The notes: generated from the sequence alone by a model not told the origin. Counted from the stretch's first letter, positions 17,566 through 26,589 are shown. The stretch: DNA of 45,005 nucleotides from Eubacterium sp. (GCA_017459675.1 JAFUCM010000179.1:1-45005), one strand, 5' to 3'. Made by a program: numbers and translations.

Positions 17566-18093
17566 TTATGCCTCAGGCTCCATCAGACCGTAGGTATTTC
17601 CTTTCCGCTTATAAACAACGTTGACCTCGTTGGTCTCTGCATTGCAGAAAACGAAGAAATTGTGTCCGAGCAGTTCCATCTGCACACATGCATCCTCCGG
17701 ATACATCGGCTCAATGTCAAACCGTTTTGTGCGGACAATCCGGATGTCTTCATCCTCGAGATAATCATTCTCGATATAAGCTTTCTGGAAATTCTCCGCG
17801 GACTGCTTTTTGTCCACCAGTTTGTTTTTGTATTTCCGCAGCTGACGCTCGATGACCTCCTCAACCAGATCAATGGAGACATACATGTCATTGCTGACCT
17901 GCTCTGAGCGGATGATATTTCCCTTGACCGGAATCGTCACCTCGATTTTCTGGCGCTCCTTCTCGACGCTCATGGTTACATGTACATTTGTATCCGGTTT
18001 GAAATAGCGCTCCAGTTTTCCGAGTTTGTCTGTGACTGCCTTGCGGAGTCCGTCTGATACTTCAAGGTTTTTTCCACTGATGGTGATATTCAT
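17566..18093 (-). CDS. hpf: Ribosome hibernation promoting factor, long form
   Basis: 175 residues. The N-terminal HPF/YfiA domain (residues 1-100: MNITISGKNLEVSDGLRKAV, KLGKLERYF, VHVTMSVEKERQKIEVTIP) binds the 30S decoding channel. The C-terminal domain (PEDACVQMELLGHNFFVFCNAETNEVNVVYKRKGNTYGLMEP) dimerises ribosomes to 100S particles. I chose ATG at 18091-18093, with AAAGGAG 6 bases upstream, over a longer start with no site. The gene has its own promoter at 18255-18283 and leads the secA cluster. Confidence 0.94.
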   Translation of the reverse strand: MNITISGKNLEVSDGLRKAVTDKLGKLERYFKPDTNVHVTMSVEKERQKIEVTIPVKGNIIRSEQVSNDMYVSIDLVEEVIERQLRKYKNKLVDKKQSAENFQKAYIENDYLEDEDIRIVRTKRFDIEPMYPEDACVQMELLGHNFFVFCNAETNEVNVVYKRKGNTYGLMEPEA

Positions 18094-18254
18094 ATAGGCT
18101 CCTTTCCCCCCGCCCGTGACGGGAAGGGATTTCATAAATGAGCTGTATCGACAGTTACTGTATATCGAGACGCTCCGTTATCCAGATCCGGATGCGTCCT
18201 GATATCTTCTGATTCCGGATTATTCCGGTATTCTGCCGTTAGCGATAATGAACA

Positions 18255-18283
18255 AGTATAGCATGCCTCAGCGCCAGTTGCAA
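18255..18283 (-). promoter_or_regulatory. hpf: Promoter of hpf
   Basis: The minus strand has TTGCAA (18278-18283), 17 bp, TATACT (18255-18260), giving a leader of about 150 bases. A short AGTTG-CAAA-CAACT stem overlaps the -35 and a GCCTCAG/CTGAGGC pair brackets the promoter. Confidence 0.55.
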
Positions 18284-18313
18284 ACAACTAATAAAAGTCT
18301 GAGGCCGGCTGCA

Positions 18314-19207
18314 TCACAGCAGCTTGTAACCGCAGTTCGGACAGAATTTTGTTCCCGTTGTCTTTGTTCCGCAGTTCGGACAGAAATTCGGAAGCTGCAT
18401 GGTCTGGCCGGCGGCATTTCCGTAAGATGCTGCCTGGCCGGCCGCCGTCTGACTGCTCCCGGCTGAAGCCGGTTTTTGTGTCCCGGCCGAAGCTGTGCCT
18501 GCAGGATGCATCGCCGCTGCTGTCTGCTGCAGAATACTCTGCTGCGCCTGTGCCTCCGCCACCTTCTGGATCCCTTCCGGATAGGTGAAGCTGGAAATTG
18601 AGAAATCCGTGATGGCAATTCCCAGCAGCCGCATCTCGTAATCCAGATCCGAGCAGATGCCCGCTGCAATCTGATCGGCATTTGCCTGCAGGTGGAACAG
18701 GTCCCTGCCCTCCTGCGCAATCCATTTCATCAGCAGCTGATCCAGTTTGGAAATAACCCGCTCCTTCACATCATCGATGGTAAACTGCTGCTGAACACCT
18801 GCGATCTTTTCGATCAGTGCCTGGTAATCATCCACGCGGCAGTTAAAGGTTCCGAAAGAGCGGACCGGCATGCCGCCCGGCAGATTTGCAACCGGAATGT
18901 TGATGGCGTGCTTCGTGCCCCATTTCACCGTTACTTCCTTCGTATTGATAAAAAGAACTTCCGCGCGCAGTCCGCTGCCGAATCCGAATTTAAAGCCGGA
19001 CAGCGATGACAGTACCGGAATGATATCAGATGCGATGTCATAGCTTCCGTCATCCTGGAAGATTCCTTCAATTCTTCCGTTGTACAGAAAGAGCGCATCC
19101 TGTCCCGGATGGATCACCAGACGGCTTCCCTTCTTGATCTCATTATCCTTCCATTTCCAGAAGAGGACATCCTCTCCATATTCCTGCCACTCGATTACTT
19201 TGGCCAT
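18314..19207 (-). CDS. SPFH-domain protein with C-terminal zinc ribbon (YdjI-like)
   Basis: 297 residues. The N-terminal 220 or so form an SPFH/virion-core-type domain (VIEWQEYGEDVLFWKW, then WGTKHAINIPVANLPGG, and DFSISSFTYPEGIQKVAEAQA at the end of the helix). An Ala/Ser/Gln-rich linker follows, then a zinc ribbon with two CPNCG knuckles at the extreme C-terminus. It has no signal peptide. With the upstream zinc-ribbon membrane protein and the PspA homologue it forms a three-gene operon like B. subtilis ydjF-ydjG-ydjI, where the proteins form a membrane-associated stress complex. AGGGGG precedes the ATG. There is no separate YdjH. Confidence 0.88.
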   Translation of the reverse strand: MAKVIEWQEYGEDVLFWKWKDNEIKKGSRLVIHPGQDALFLYNGRIEGIFQDDGSYDIASDIIPVLSSLSGFKFGFGSGLRAEVLFINTKEVTVKWGTKHAINIPVANLPGGMPVRSFGTFNCRVDDYQALIEKIAGVQQQFTIDDVKERVISKLDQLLMKWIAQEGRDLFHLQANADQIAAGICSDLDYEMRLLGIAITDFSISSFTYPEGIQKVAEAQAQQSILQQTAAAMHPAGTASAGTQKPASAGSSQTAAGQAASYGNAAGQTMQLPNFCPNCGTKTTGTKFCPNCGYKLL

Positions 19208-19220
19208 GGAATTCCCCCTT

Positions 19221-20276
19221 CTATTTTGTCATCAGGAAAATCAGCAGAATGATTACAATAATCGCCACAATAAACAGAATAATCTTCACGGGACTCTTCG
19301 GATAAGAGCCGGCAATTGCGCCCGTCTCTCCGTTAATCACAACGTGATACGTCTCATTCCCGTACTGATAAGATGTGGTGTAGACCGGCAGCATCAGATA
19401 CTTATACGTCTCGTTCATATACGCCGGATTGATCTTCAGATCCTTCACTGCATCGAACCGGCTGAGCACATCCTGGCGGGCGTCTGATTCCAGCCGCCGC
19501 TCCATCTGCTTTCGTGCATCCTGATGGCCGCTCTCCAGCGGCTTCGTATAACACTCCGCCCTGTATCCTGCAAAATAGTCCGGCGACCAGGACGCAGCCT
19601 TTGTCGTTCCGAACGACTCCACATTATCAAGCAGTGCCAGATCCATGTGCTGCGTGGCACGCACAAGTACATCGTCAAAATTGTGCGTGACTGTGCCGCT
19701 GGTCACAAACCAGTCCGTGTGCGTGACCGTATGCATCTTCCCGTCAGAGCCGCGCCGCTGTTCTGTGCGGTGTTTGCCGCCCTGCGCCGTATAATATGCC
19801 CGCGCTTTCGCATCGAATGTCCAGTAGGGCAGATACATGCCGCTCAGTTTTCCCGACTGGTACAGGTTCTTCAGCGCGTTCGGCGCAAATTTCCGTTTTT
19901 CAAGCCAGGTGCGGAAAATCTCACCAACCTGTTTGTAATCGATCTTAAACGGGACAATCCCGTCCGGCGGAAGCACCTCTTCCTGTTTCTTTGCAAGCAC
20001 ATAGACATTGCCGCAGTACGGGCAGTCTCCCGCGGTGCAGTCTGCATCGACCTCAATCTTCGCACCGCACCCCTTACACTCCATCGTACTGGTCTTGCGG
20101 CCGGGATCCGGCCGCAGACCTGCGAGCTTGTCTCTTGTCAGTGTGTGCTCCACGACCTTCGACGCATCATTGATAATCAGGACCTGATGACCGCAGCTCT
20201 CGCACTGCAGCGTCTGGCTCTTTGCGTCAAAAACCATGCGGCTTCCGCATTTTTCACATTGATAACTTTTATCCAT
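19221..20276 (-). CDS. Zinc-ribbon membrane protein of the PspA operon (YdjG-like)
   Basis: 351 residues. Residues 1-90 hold four CxxC knuckles (CEKCG, CESCG, CKGCG, CPYCG), two zinc ribbons. The centre is a soluble domain (EIFRTWLEKRKFAPNALK, YLPYWTFDAKARAYYTAQGG). At the C-terminus, KIILFIVAIIVIILLIFLM is a single transmembrane helix, so the bulk faces the cytoplasm with a tail anchor. It matches the layout of B. subtilis YdjG, a partner of the PspA-type YdjF, and probably anchors the PspA/SPFH complex. It starts 72 bp after pspA and ends 13 bp before the SPFH gene, in one transcript. Confidence 0.88.
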   Translation of the reverse strand: MDKSYQCEKCGSRMVFDAKSQTLQCESCGHQVLIINDASKVVEHTLTRDKLAGLRPDPGRKTSTMECKGCGAKIEVDADCTAGDCPYCGNVYVLAKKQEEVLPPDGIVPFKIDYKQVGEIFRTWLEKRKFAPNALKNLYQSGKLSGMYLPYWTFDAKARAYYTAQGGKHRTEQRRGSDGKMHTVTHTDWFVTSGTVTHNFDDVLVRATQHMDLALLDNVESFGTTKAASWSPDYFAGYRAECYTKPLESGHQDARKQMERRLESDARQDVLSRFDAVKDLKINPAYMNETYKYLMLPVYTTSYQYGNETYHVVINGETGAIAGSYPKSPVKIILFIVAIIVIILLIFLMTK

Positions 20277-20347
20277 GCTTCTTCACCTCAGCGTGCAGAT
20301 TGCTGTCATCACGGACCGGGTGCGGCAAAAATGCACGTCCTGCGGTA

Positions 20348-21037
20348 TCAAAGGCCGAGTTTTGCCTTCAGTGCCTCCAGCTCGGAATCCACATCCGGAT
20401 TGCTCTCGGTATCGTATTTCTCCTGCAGATCCTTGACGGTCTGATGTGCTGCGGACTCATTGAGTTCTGCGCGCGCATTTGCTTCGTCGAGCATCTGATT
20501 TGCCTTCTCTTCCATACGGTCAAATGCCGCCTGGCTGCTGCTGGTATCAATGTTTCCGACCTTCTCTGTCAGGTCATTGATCTTCTCCTGTGCTTTTGCA
20601 GCTGCAACCTTTGCCTTGATGGATGCCTTGCGGTCATTGAGCTCGTCGATGTCTTTCGCGAGCTTATCGTGCATCTCTTTCATCTTCTTGGCATTTGCAT
20701 CCGCATTTGCTGCCATCATCTCTCTGTATGCGAGATCCTTGGACAGCTGTGCCTTGCGCTCCAGGAATGTCTTCGCGTCTGCTTCATTTCCCGCGATCAG
20801 CGCTTTCTCTGCATATTTCTCCATCTTGGAGATCTCATCTTTCAGCTCTTCCAGCTGGCGGTTTGCCTTGGTTGCCTCCGCCATAACGGCTGCTGTCTCG
20901 GCTTTCACGCGGCCCAGATCTTCTTCCATATCACGCAGATACTGGTCAATCATTTTCTCCGGGTCCTCTGCCCTGTCCAGAAGCTGATTGATGTTTGCGG
21001 CCATAATGTCTTTGAATCTCTTTAAAATACTAGCCAT
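20348..21037 (-). CDS. PspA/IM30-family membrane stress protein
   Basis: 229 residues, almost entirely coiled coil. The amphipathic N-terminal helix ASILKRFKDIMAANINQLLD binds membranes, followed by the family motif DPEKMIDQYLRDMEEDLGRV. PspA proteins polymerise on stressed membranes and remodel them. The ATG at 21035-21037 is chosen because GGAGG lies 9 bases upstream; the ATG two codons earlier is only 3 bases from it. It is the first gene of a three-gene operon with YdjG- and YdjI-like proteins and has its own promoter. The gene symbol is not given because Firmicutes carry several paralogues (pspA, liaH, ydjF). Confidence 0.93.
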   Translation of the reverse strand: MASILKRFKDIMAANINQLLDRAEDPEKMIDQYLRDMEEDLGRVKAETAAVMAEATKANRQLEELKDEISKMEKYAEKALIAGNEADAKTFLERKAQLSKDLAYREMMAANADANAKKMKEMHDKLAKDIDELNDRKASIKAKVAAAKAQEKINDLTEKVGNIDTSSSQAAFDRMEEKANQMLDEANARAELNESAAHQTVKDLQEKYDTESNPDVDSELEALKAKLGL

Positions 21038-21089
21038 TTTCATATTCCTCCGTACATGAAAGGTCTCCCCATCGTCAACTGATATCCTT

Positions 21090-21118
21090 ATTATATGCTA
21101 TTTCACGAGAATTGTGCA
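21090..21118 (-). promoter_or_regulatory. Promoter of the PspA operon
   Basis: The minus strand carries TGCACA (21113-21118), a 17-bp spacer and a consensus TATAAT (21090-21095), with about 48 bases of leader. There is no obvious ECF-type motif, so the stress control known for related Bacillus operons is not visible here. Confidence 0.5.
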
Positions 21119-21221
21119 GAAAATTTTGTGAATTTTATGCGTTTTTTATAATTATCTGATTCGTCTGCCCAAAGTACGAATTCTGAAACTGTGCCTGCAC
21201 GGGTGCGGCCGGCCCCCCGGT

Positions 21222-22070
21222 TTACTTCTCCTCCAGCAGCGCCTGATAAATCTCGCGCTTCGGCACGCCGCGGTCGGCCGCCACCTGCTTCATGGCCTCC
21301 TTGCGGCTCATGCCTTTGTCCGTATACAGCTGCATGTGCTCTGCGAGGGGCATATTCTCCCACTGCGCAGCGGCTTCATTTTTCAGCTCCTCCGCCGGTT
21401 TTCCCGCAATGACAAGCACATACTCCCCGCGCGGCTCCGTTTCCCGGTAATACTCAGCCGCCGCACCGATGGTTGTCCGCAGAACGGTCTCATGGAGCTT
21501 GGTCAATTCCCGGCACAGCGAAATCCCGCGCGCCTCACCCAGCGTTTCCGCCAGCTCCTGCAGTGTTTTCCTGAGCCGGTGCGGCGCCTCATACAGCACA
21601 ATGGTGCGCGTCTCTGTCTGCAACTCCTCCAGTACCTGCCGGCGCTCCTTTTTGTCATGCGGCAGAAATGCCTCAAATGCAAACCGGCGGGTCGGCAGGC
21701 CTGAAATCGTCAGGGCCGTAATCACCGCAGCCGGTCCCGGAACCGCCGTCACCGTAATACCGGCCTCCCAGGCCATCTGCACCAGCTCCTCGCCCGGATC
21801 CGAAATCCCCGGCGTGCCGGCATCTGTAATCAGGACCACATTTTCCCCGTCCAGCATCCGCCGGACCAGTACGCGTCCCTTCTCAAATTTATTATATTCA
21901 TGATAGCTCGTCATCGGCGTGCGGATCTCAAAATGATTGAGCAGACGGATACTGTTCCGCGTATCCTCCGCCGCAATCACATCCGCTTCCTCCAGTGCGC
22001 GCAGCGCACGCATGGAGATATCCTCCAGATTGCCGATGGGCGTCGCGCACAATGTTAACGTTCCCGGCAT
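21222..22070 (-). CDS. rsmI: 16S rRNA 2'-O-ribose C1402 methyltransferase RsmI
   Basis: 282 residues. RsmI methylates the ribose of C1402 in 16S rRNA, fine-tuning the P site. It has the SAM-binding N-terminus LTLCATPIGNLEDIS, EADVIAAEDTRNS, LITDAGTPGISDPGEELV, PGPAAVITAL and FLPHDKKERR, all family blocks, plus a C-terminal helical domain with the repeated MSRKEAMKQVA. The ATG at 22068-22070 follows AAGGGAT; the earlier ORF start has no site and lacks homology. It lies downstream of recO across a large inverted repeat. Confidence 0.94.
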   Translation of the reverse strand: MPGTLTLCATPIGNLEDISMRALRALEEADVIAAEDTRNSIRLLNHFEIRTPMTSYHEYNKFEKGRVLVRRMLDGENVVLITDAGTPGISDPGEELVQMAWEAGITVTAVPGPAAVITALTISGLPTRRFAFEAFLPHDKKERRQVLEELQTETRTIVLYEAPHRLRKTLQELAETLGEARGISLCRELTKLHETVLRTTIGAAAEYYRETEPRGEYVLVIAGKPAEELKNEAAAQWENMPLAEHMQLYTDKGMSRKEAMKQVAADRGVPKREIYQALLEEK

Positions 22071-22096
22071 TTTTATCCCTTCTCCCATTCTTGTGG

Positions 22097-22243
22097 AAAA
22101 ATACAAGCTGCACAATCCAATCTCAGGTGCTTCGAGTGCGGCCGGCACTTGCTGAACAGGATTTATCCTGTGAAGCAAAGTACCGCTGCCAGCACGAGGC
22201 AGCGAGAGCGTACCTGAGATGGATTAGTCCTGCTTGTATTTTT
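22097..22243 (-). repeat. Branched inverted repeat between recO and rsmI
   Basis: A perfect 12-bp pair AAAAATACAAGC / GCTTGTATTTTT (22097-22108, 22232-22243) and a 14-bp pair AATCCATCTCAGGT / ACCTGAGATGGATT (22114-22128 with one bulge, 22212-22225) form the base. Inside are AACAGGAT-TT-ATCCTGTT, a CGCTGCC/GGCAGCG stem and a GTGC/GCAC stem. The outer arm begins directly after the recO stop, so the recO-rsmI transcript would fold into a multi-branched structure. It may be an RNA element or a mobile MITE-like insert; no coding frame fits. Confidence 0.75.
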
Positions 22244-22888
22244 CTAAACAAACCGTTCCAGAATCTCCAGACTCTTAATCCGCCGGTCCAGCACCCGCGT
22301 CCTGTGCCGGTCCAGCACCTTCTCAAGCTCTGCGAGCACCGTCTCATCCACCGTAAACTGAAACAGTTTTGTAAGCGGCGCCTCCATGATGTATCTGCAG
22401 ATGTTGAGTGTACGCTGCGTCATCTTTGCGGGATCCGGCGCGTATTCCCCGTTGATCACCATCAGCCGCAGTTCATAAATCCGCCGCACCAGCCGCGCAT
22501 CCGGCTGTTCATGTACCAGTGCCTTCAGGGCCAGATACAGAAGATTCAGCGTGTCCGTCCCGTCAATACCTTCCCGGCCATAATACGAGGCAAACTCCAG
22601 AAAATAAAACCCGTAGTATACCCCGGGCAGCATCGCTGATAATTCTGTAAAATAATCCCGCACCTGCGCCTGCACCAGACTGTAGGAATCCCGTCCGGGA
22701 ATCAGCGAAAAAGTCCCCGTCACAAACGGATTGGACGCCGCAAGCAGAGAACTCTTCGGCCTGCGCGCACCGCGCGCAAATGCCGTGATCTTCCCCTCCT
22801 CCCGCGTCAGAATCACCAGACGTTTATCATATTCGCCGATCGGCATACTCGACAGAACCATGCCTGTCATACTTACAGTTTCCCGCAT
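22244..22888 (-). CDS. recO: DNA repair protein RecO
   Basis: 214 residues. The OB-fold N-terminus VSMTGMVLSSMPIGEYDKR and ITAFARGARRPKSSL are diagnostic; the helical C-terminal domain ends RRIKSLEILERFV. RecO loads RecA together with RecR. No Cys4 zinc site is seen in the C-domain, and the protein is somewhat shorter than the usual 240-250 residues. The start with ATG at 22886-22888 agrees with family N-termini, though the ribosome binding site is weak (AGCGGAAA). It precedes rsmI. In most Firmicutes recO follows era directly; here era is 20 kb upstream on the same strand. Confidence 0.88.
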   Translation of the reverse strand: MRETVSMTGMVLSSMPIGEYDKRLVILTREEGKITAFARGARRPKSSLLAASNPFVTGTFSLIPGRDSYSLVQAQVRDYFTELSAMLPGVYYGFYFLEFASYYGREGIDGTDTLNLLYLALKALVHEQPDARLVRRIYELRLMVINGEYAPDPAKMTQRTLNICRYIMEAPLTKLFQFTVDETVLAELEKVLDRHRTRVLDRRIKSLEILERFV

Positions 22889-23036
22889 TTTCCGCTGTCT
22901 CACTATGCTGCATGTACCGTTTGGATCATCCGGTCCGGGCAAACTTCCGTCGTCTCGCACTGCCCGGACACGTCCCCATCATAACATAAAAATGCACCGC
23001 ATAACAGAACCCTCCCGGGATCGGATCTTACGCGGC

Positions 23037-23077
23037 AAAAAAATGCCGCATAAAGCAAGCAAATGCTTCATGCGGCA
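23037..23077 (-). terminator. Strong terminator ending the catabolic operon
   Basis: TGCCGCAT-AAGCA (23044-23057) pairs with TGCTT-ATGCGGCA (23064-23077), followed on the minus strand by seven T residues. It ends the operon 11 bp after the last Gfo/Idh gene and is 24/28 identical in its core to the hairpin at 3125-3152. Confidence 0.9.
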
Positions 23078-23087
23078 CCTTCCCTGT

Positions 23088-24233
23088 TTACTTCAGATCA
23101 ACCCACACATTTCCCTTATCATTGCTCTCAATGCACGCATCGATAAATTTCAGTCCTTCGATCCCTACATCAATTGTCGGATAGAGGTAGTCTCCATGAT
23201 CTTCTCCATACTTCTTTTTCAGAAGTGCGGAGCAATATCCCCGATAAAGATTTCCGAAACTCTCAAAGAATCCTTCCGGGTGGCCGGACGGCAGTCTCGA
23301 CAGGTTTCTTGTCGTATCAAAGTCGTAGTCGCGGGTCGGTGTATAAATCTGCGGCGGCTGATTAATCTTTGTGACGATGAGTCGCTGCGAATCCTTGTGC
23401 TGCCACTCAATAGATCCTTTGTCGCCGAAGATCCGGATCCGGAGTTCGGTTTCGTTTGCGATCGCGACCTGTGACGTCCAGATCATACCGGAGATGCCGC
23501 CTTCATATTCCATCAGCACCTGTGCATTATTTTCCAGCGGCAGGTCGTGATCTTTGGGCAGCCGCTCGAATTTTGCCAGCACCCGCTTCAGCTCCAGCCC
23601 GGTCATGCGGCTGATCAGCGCCTCCACATGTGTTCCGATGTCCGCAAGACAGCCGGACGGACCGGATCTCGCCGGATCCATACGCCAGGTTGCCTGATCG
23701 GAACGGTCGCTGACCATCTGTACCAGCAGCCATTCCTGCGGATATTCAGCTACGATGGTCAGAATATTGCCGATTTCACCCGCCGCAATCATACGGCGCG
23801 CCTGCTCGACCATAACATAACCTGTGTAGGTATAAGTGACACCGAATTGAAGATCGTTTTCTTCTGCGATCTTCTTCAGTTCAATTCCCTCTTCTGTCCG
23901 CAGTGCCAGCGGCTTGTCGCACATGACATTAATACCGTGTTCCAGAAAGCATTTTGCAATCGGATAGTGCGTGTCGTTCGGCGTACAGATCGACACAAAA
24001 TCAATGCCGTCTTCTCTTGCCGCCTCTTTTTCCGCCATCTCCTCATAATTTGCGTATACACGGTCCATATCGCGGACGCCCCACTGCTCTGCCGTCTCTC
24101 TGTTCTTCTCCGGATTTCTGGTAAAACATCCCGCCGTCAGTTCTGCGAGATCATCCATTACCGCACCGTGTCTGTGAACATTTCCGATAAAAGCGCCATT
24201 GCCGCCGCCGATCATTCCAAACTTAAGTTTCAT
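23088..24233 (-). CDS. Gfo/Idh/MocA family dehydrogenase (GGGNGAFIG type)
   Basis: 381 residues. The Rossmann motif is MIGGGNGAFIGNVHRHG, then CTPNDTHYPIAK and the family CDKPLALRT (the EKP Lys is kept, though the Glu is Asp). The C-domain has GPSGCLADIGTHVEALISR and a conserved GHPEGFFESFGNLYRGY. This GGG-x-GAFIG-x-VHR group oxidises sugar-like hydroxyls with NAD(P). It includes glycoside-3-oxidising enzymes, so oxidation of an intact glycoside is possible but unproven. It is the last gene of the operon before a strong terminator and a close paralogue of the gene at 25369. Confidence 0.9.
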   Translation of the reverse strand: MKLKFGMIGGGNGAFIGNVHRHGAVMDDLAELTAGCFTRNPEKNRETAEQWGVRDMDRVYANYEEMAEKEAAREDGIDFVSICTPNDTHYPIAKCFLEHGINVMCDKPLALRTEEGIELKKIAEENDLQFGVTYTYTGYVMVEQARRMIAAGEIGNILTIVAEYPQEWLLVQMVSDRSDQATWRMDPARSGPSGCLADIGTHVEALISRMTGLELKRVLAKFERLPKDHDLPLENNAQVLMEYEGGISGMIWTSQVAIANETELRIRIFGDKGSIEWQHKDSQRLIVTKINQPPQIYTPTRDYDFDTTRNLSRLPSGHPEGFFESFGNLYRGYCSALLKKKYGEDHGDYLYPTIDVGIEGLKFIDACIESNDKGNVWVDLK

Positions 24234-24275
24234 AACACATCTCTCCTGTGAATTAATATACGTTTTTTCAAATGA

Positions 24276-25267
24276 TTATTCGTAAAATTCCGGCTTCTCA
24301 GGAAGAGCGATTTCCTTAGCGGTTCCTCCTTCCTCGCGGCACTGTCCGAGTACATATGCGGTCAGGCATGCCATGTAGCCGTCCCATGCAGATGCACCGT
24401 GCGGTGTCTCACCGGCCAGTACAGTGTCTACCCAGTCCTGCATCTCGATGTTGTACGCCTCGATGAATCTGGTCTCCCAGCCCGGCATGATCCCGGATGC
24501 CTTCGTGCAGTCTGTCTTGGTGATTACACGCGGCGGATCCGGCAGCTTTGCGGTTCCGAGATCACCGACAACCTCACACTGGATGTCATAGCCGTAGCCT
24601 GAACTCTGGCTGATCTCAACGTCGATGCAGATGCCCTTCTTCGTACGGAGCATCATGATCTGCGGATCCTGCTCTGACGCGGCAGAACAACCTGGCCGGA
24701 TACATAGTCATCATCCAGGAGCCAGCGGAGTACATCGATCTCGTGTACACCGGAGTTCTTAATGGACATATCAGATGTCATCGTTGCTGCGTGTGTCATA
24801 TTTCTGTGGCATGCATGTACGATCAGCGGAAGTCCGATCTTGCCTTCCTGGATCGTCTTCTTCAGCTCTACATAGCCCGGATCGAAGCGGCGCATGAAAC
24901 CGACCTGGACGATGCGCTTTCCGAACGCCTGCTCAGCTGCAACGATTTCCTCACACTCGGAAATTTCCGTTGCCAGCGGTTTTTCGCAGAATACATACTT
25001 GCCCGCTTTAATGCTGGCCATAACATACTGTGCGTGCGCCGGATCCCATGTTGTGACCATAACAGCCTCAACCTCCGGACTGTTGATCAGTTCCTCGCCG
25101 TCCTCATAAAACTTCGCACCGTACTGTTCTGCCACCTTGCGGCCGACTTCCTGATTTACTTCTGATACAGCTACAACTCTGCAGCCGGTGATGCGCTCCT
25201 GAAAACGTTTCACATGTTCTCTGCCGATTGCACCAAGTCCGACCACACCGATTTTTAACTCTCTCAT
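24276..25267 (-). pseudogene. Gfo/Idh/MocA dehydrogenase, IolG-like, interrupted by a frameshift
   Basis: Two adjacent frames make one protein. 24653-25267 gives the N-terminal Rossmann half (GVVGLGAIGREHVKRF, FCEKPLATEIS, GFMRRFDPGYVELKK) and runs out of frame after VLPRQS. From about 24671-24685 the downstream frame reads ASEQDPQIMMLRTKKG and continues to FIEAYNIEMQDW and the stop at 24276. The sister gene at 31026 is unbroken across this point (DPQMVILRSKSG). A single-base loss near 24671-24685 explains it. It is either a true mutation or a sequencing error. The intact ancestor would be a myo-inositol-2-dehydrogenase-like enzyme of about 330 aa. Confidence 0.85.
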
Positions 25268-25368
25268 CTGTTCAGCCTCCCAAAATAAATTTGCTTTATT
25301 ACGCGGAGCATATCTCCCGCCAGGAGGATTAAGATCCCGCTGCCGGGAGAAAACCTCTATAAGAGATA

Positions 25369-26535
25369 TTATGCCTGATTCCCCGGATTATCAAGACTTA
25401 CCCAGACATTGCCTTTTTTGTGACTTTCAACACATGCTTTAACATAACGGACACCTGCAAGACCATCCTGCACATGCGGATAATAATATGCCGAAGCATC
25501 TTTTTCTATTCCGTTCGCCCTGTCCAGAAGACACGCACAAAATGCATGATAAAGATTTGCGTAAGCCTCATAAAACCCTTCCGGATGTCCAGTGGGAAGA
25601 CGGCAGGCTGCCTTGCTGAAATCACTCATATAACTGCGGTTTGCCGAAAGGATCTGCACCGGCTCATTGAGGTATGAGACATGAAGGTGTGTCATATCCT
25701 CATGAGACCACTCGATGGATCCTTTCTCTCCAAACACCTTGAGGAACATCGTACAGTCGTGTCCCGTAGCGACATTCGAGGTCCACGCAATCCCGTGGGC
25801 GCCATTGTCCAGTCCGAATAATACGCGGGAAATCGTCTCCAGAGGCGCATCCTCCGGATAATAACCAAAGTCAGCCAGCACCTTTTCGATCTTCAGGCCG
25901 GTCGCCGCCTGGATCAGATAAAACAGGTGCACGCCCATTGCGCCGGTGACATTGGACTCTCCCGAATAAGCAGGATCGCCAATCCACTTTGTGAAGTCAT
26001 CTTCATCATTGTTCAGTCCGAGAATCATCCAGTCCTGCGGATATTCTGCAATGACATCAATGACCTTCCCGATTTTTCCGGATGCCACGAGTTCTCTGCA
26101 CTCCCGGATTGCAGGATAATGTGCATACGTATAAGGAATGCATACCTCCAGATTTTTCCGGGCAGCGAGCGCTGCGATCTCTTCCGCCTCATCGACATAC
26201 AATGTCATCGGCTTCTCGCAGACAACATTGATTCCATGCTCCAGAAAGCATTTTGCAATCGGGTAGTGTGTCTGGTTCGGCGTCACAATACTGACGAAAT
26301 CGATGCCGTCCTCACGCTTTGATTCCGCCTCTGCCATCTCCTCATAATTCGCATAAATCCGGTCCGGCGACACGCCCCAGAACTGACCGTCCTTCAGGTT
26401 CTGTTCCGGATTTCTCGTAAAACTGCCCGCAGTCAGAACCGCAAGGTTATCCATCGCCGATCCGCGCCGGTGGCTGTTGCCGATATTTCCGCCATTGCCG
26501 CCGCCGACCATTCCCATGCGCAACTTTTCCCGCAT
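25369..26535 (-). CDS. Gfo/Idh/MocA family dehydrogenase (GGGNGGNIG type)
   Basis: 388 residues, the closer relative of the gene at 23088: GMVGGGNGGNIGNSHRRGS, TPNQTHYPIAK, CEKPMTLY near residue 120 and the shared GHPEGFYEAYANLYHAF near 330. ATG at 26533-26535 has AGGAGG 9 bases upstream; the track's earlier start is not needed. It probably oxidises a ring hydroxyl of a sugar or cyclitol. It sits between the frameshifted IolG-like gene and an MDR dehydrogenase, giving an oxidoreductase-rich set. The two GGGNG paralogues may act on different positions or stereoisomers. About 100 bp of stem-rich spacer (TCTCCCG/CGGGAGA) precede the next gene. Confidence 0.9.
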   Translation of the reverse strand: MREKLRMGMVGGGNGGNIGNSHRRGSAMDNLAVLTAGSFTRNPEQNLKDGQFWGVSPDRIYANYEEMAEAESKREDGIDFVSIVTPNQTHYPIAKCFLEHGINVVCEKPMTLYVDEAEEIAALAARKNLEVCIPYTYAHYPAIRECRELVASGKIGKVIDVIAEYPQDWMILGLNNDEDDFTKWIGDPAYSGESNVTGAMGVHLFYLIQAATGLKIEKVLADFGYYPEDAPLETISRVLFGLDNGAHGIAWTSNVATGHDCTMFLKVFGEKGSIEWSHEDMTHLHVSYLNEPVQILSANRSYMSDFSKAACRLPTGHPEGFYEAYANLYHAFCACLLDRANGIEKDASAYYYPHVQDGLAGVRYVKACVESHKKGNVWVSLDNPGNQA

Positions 26536-26589
26536 TTCATTATCCTCCTGTTCCGGTGATCCGTTCCTTCTCAATCCTGCGTATCCCGT

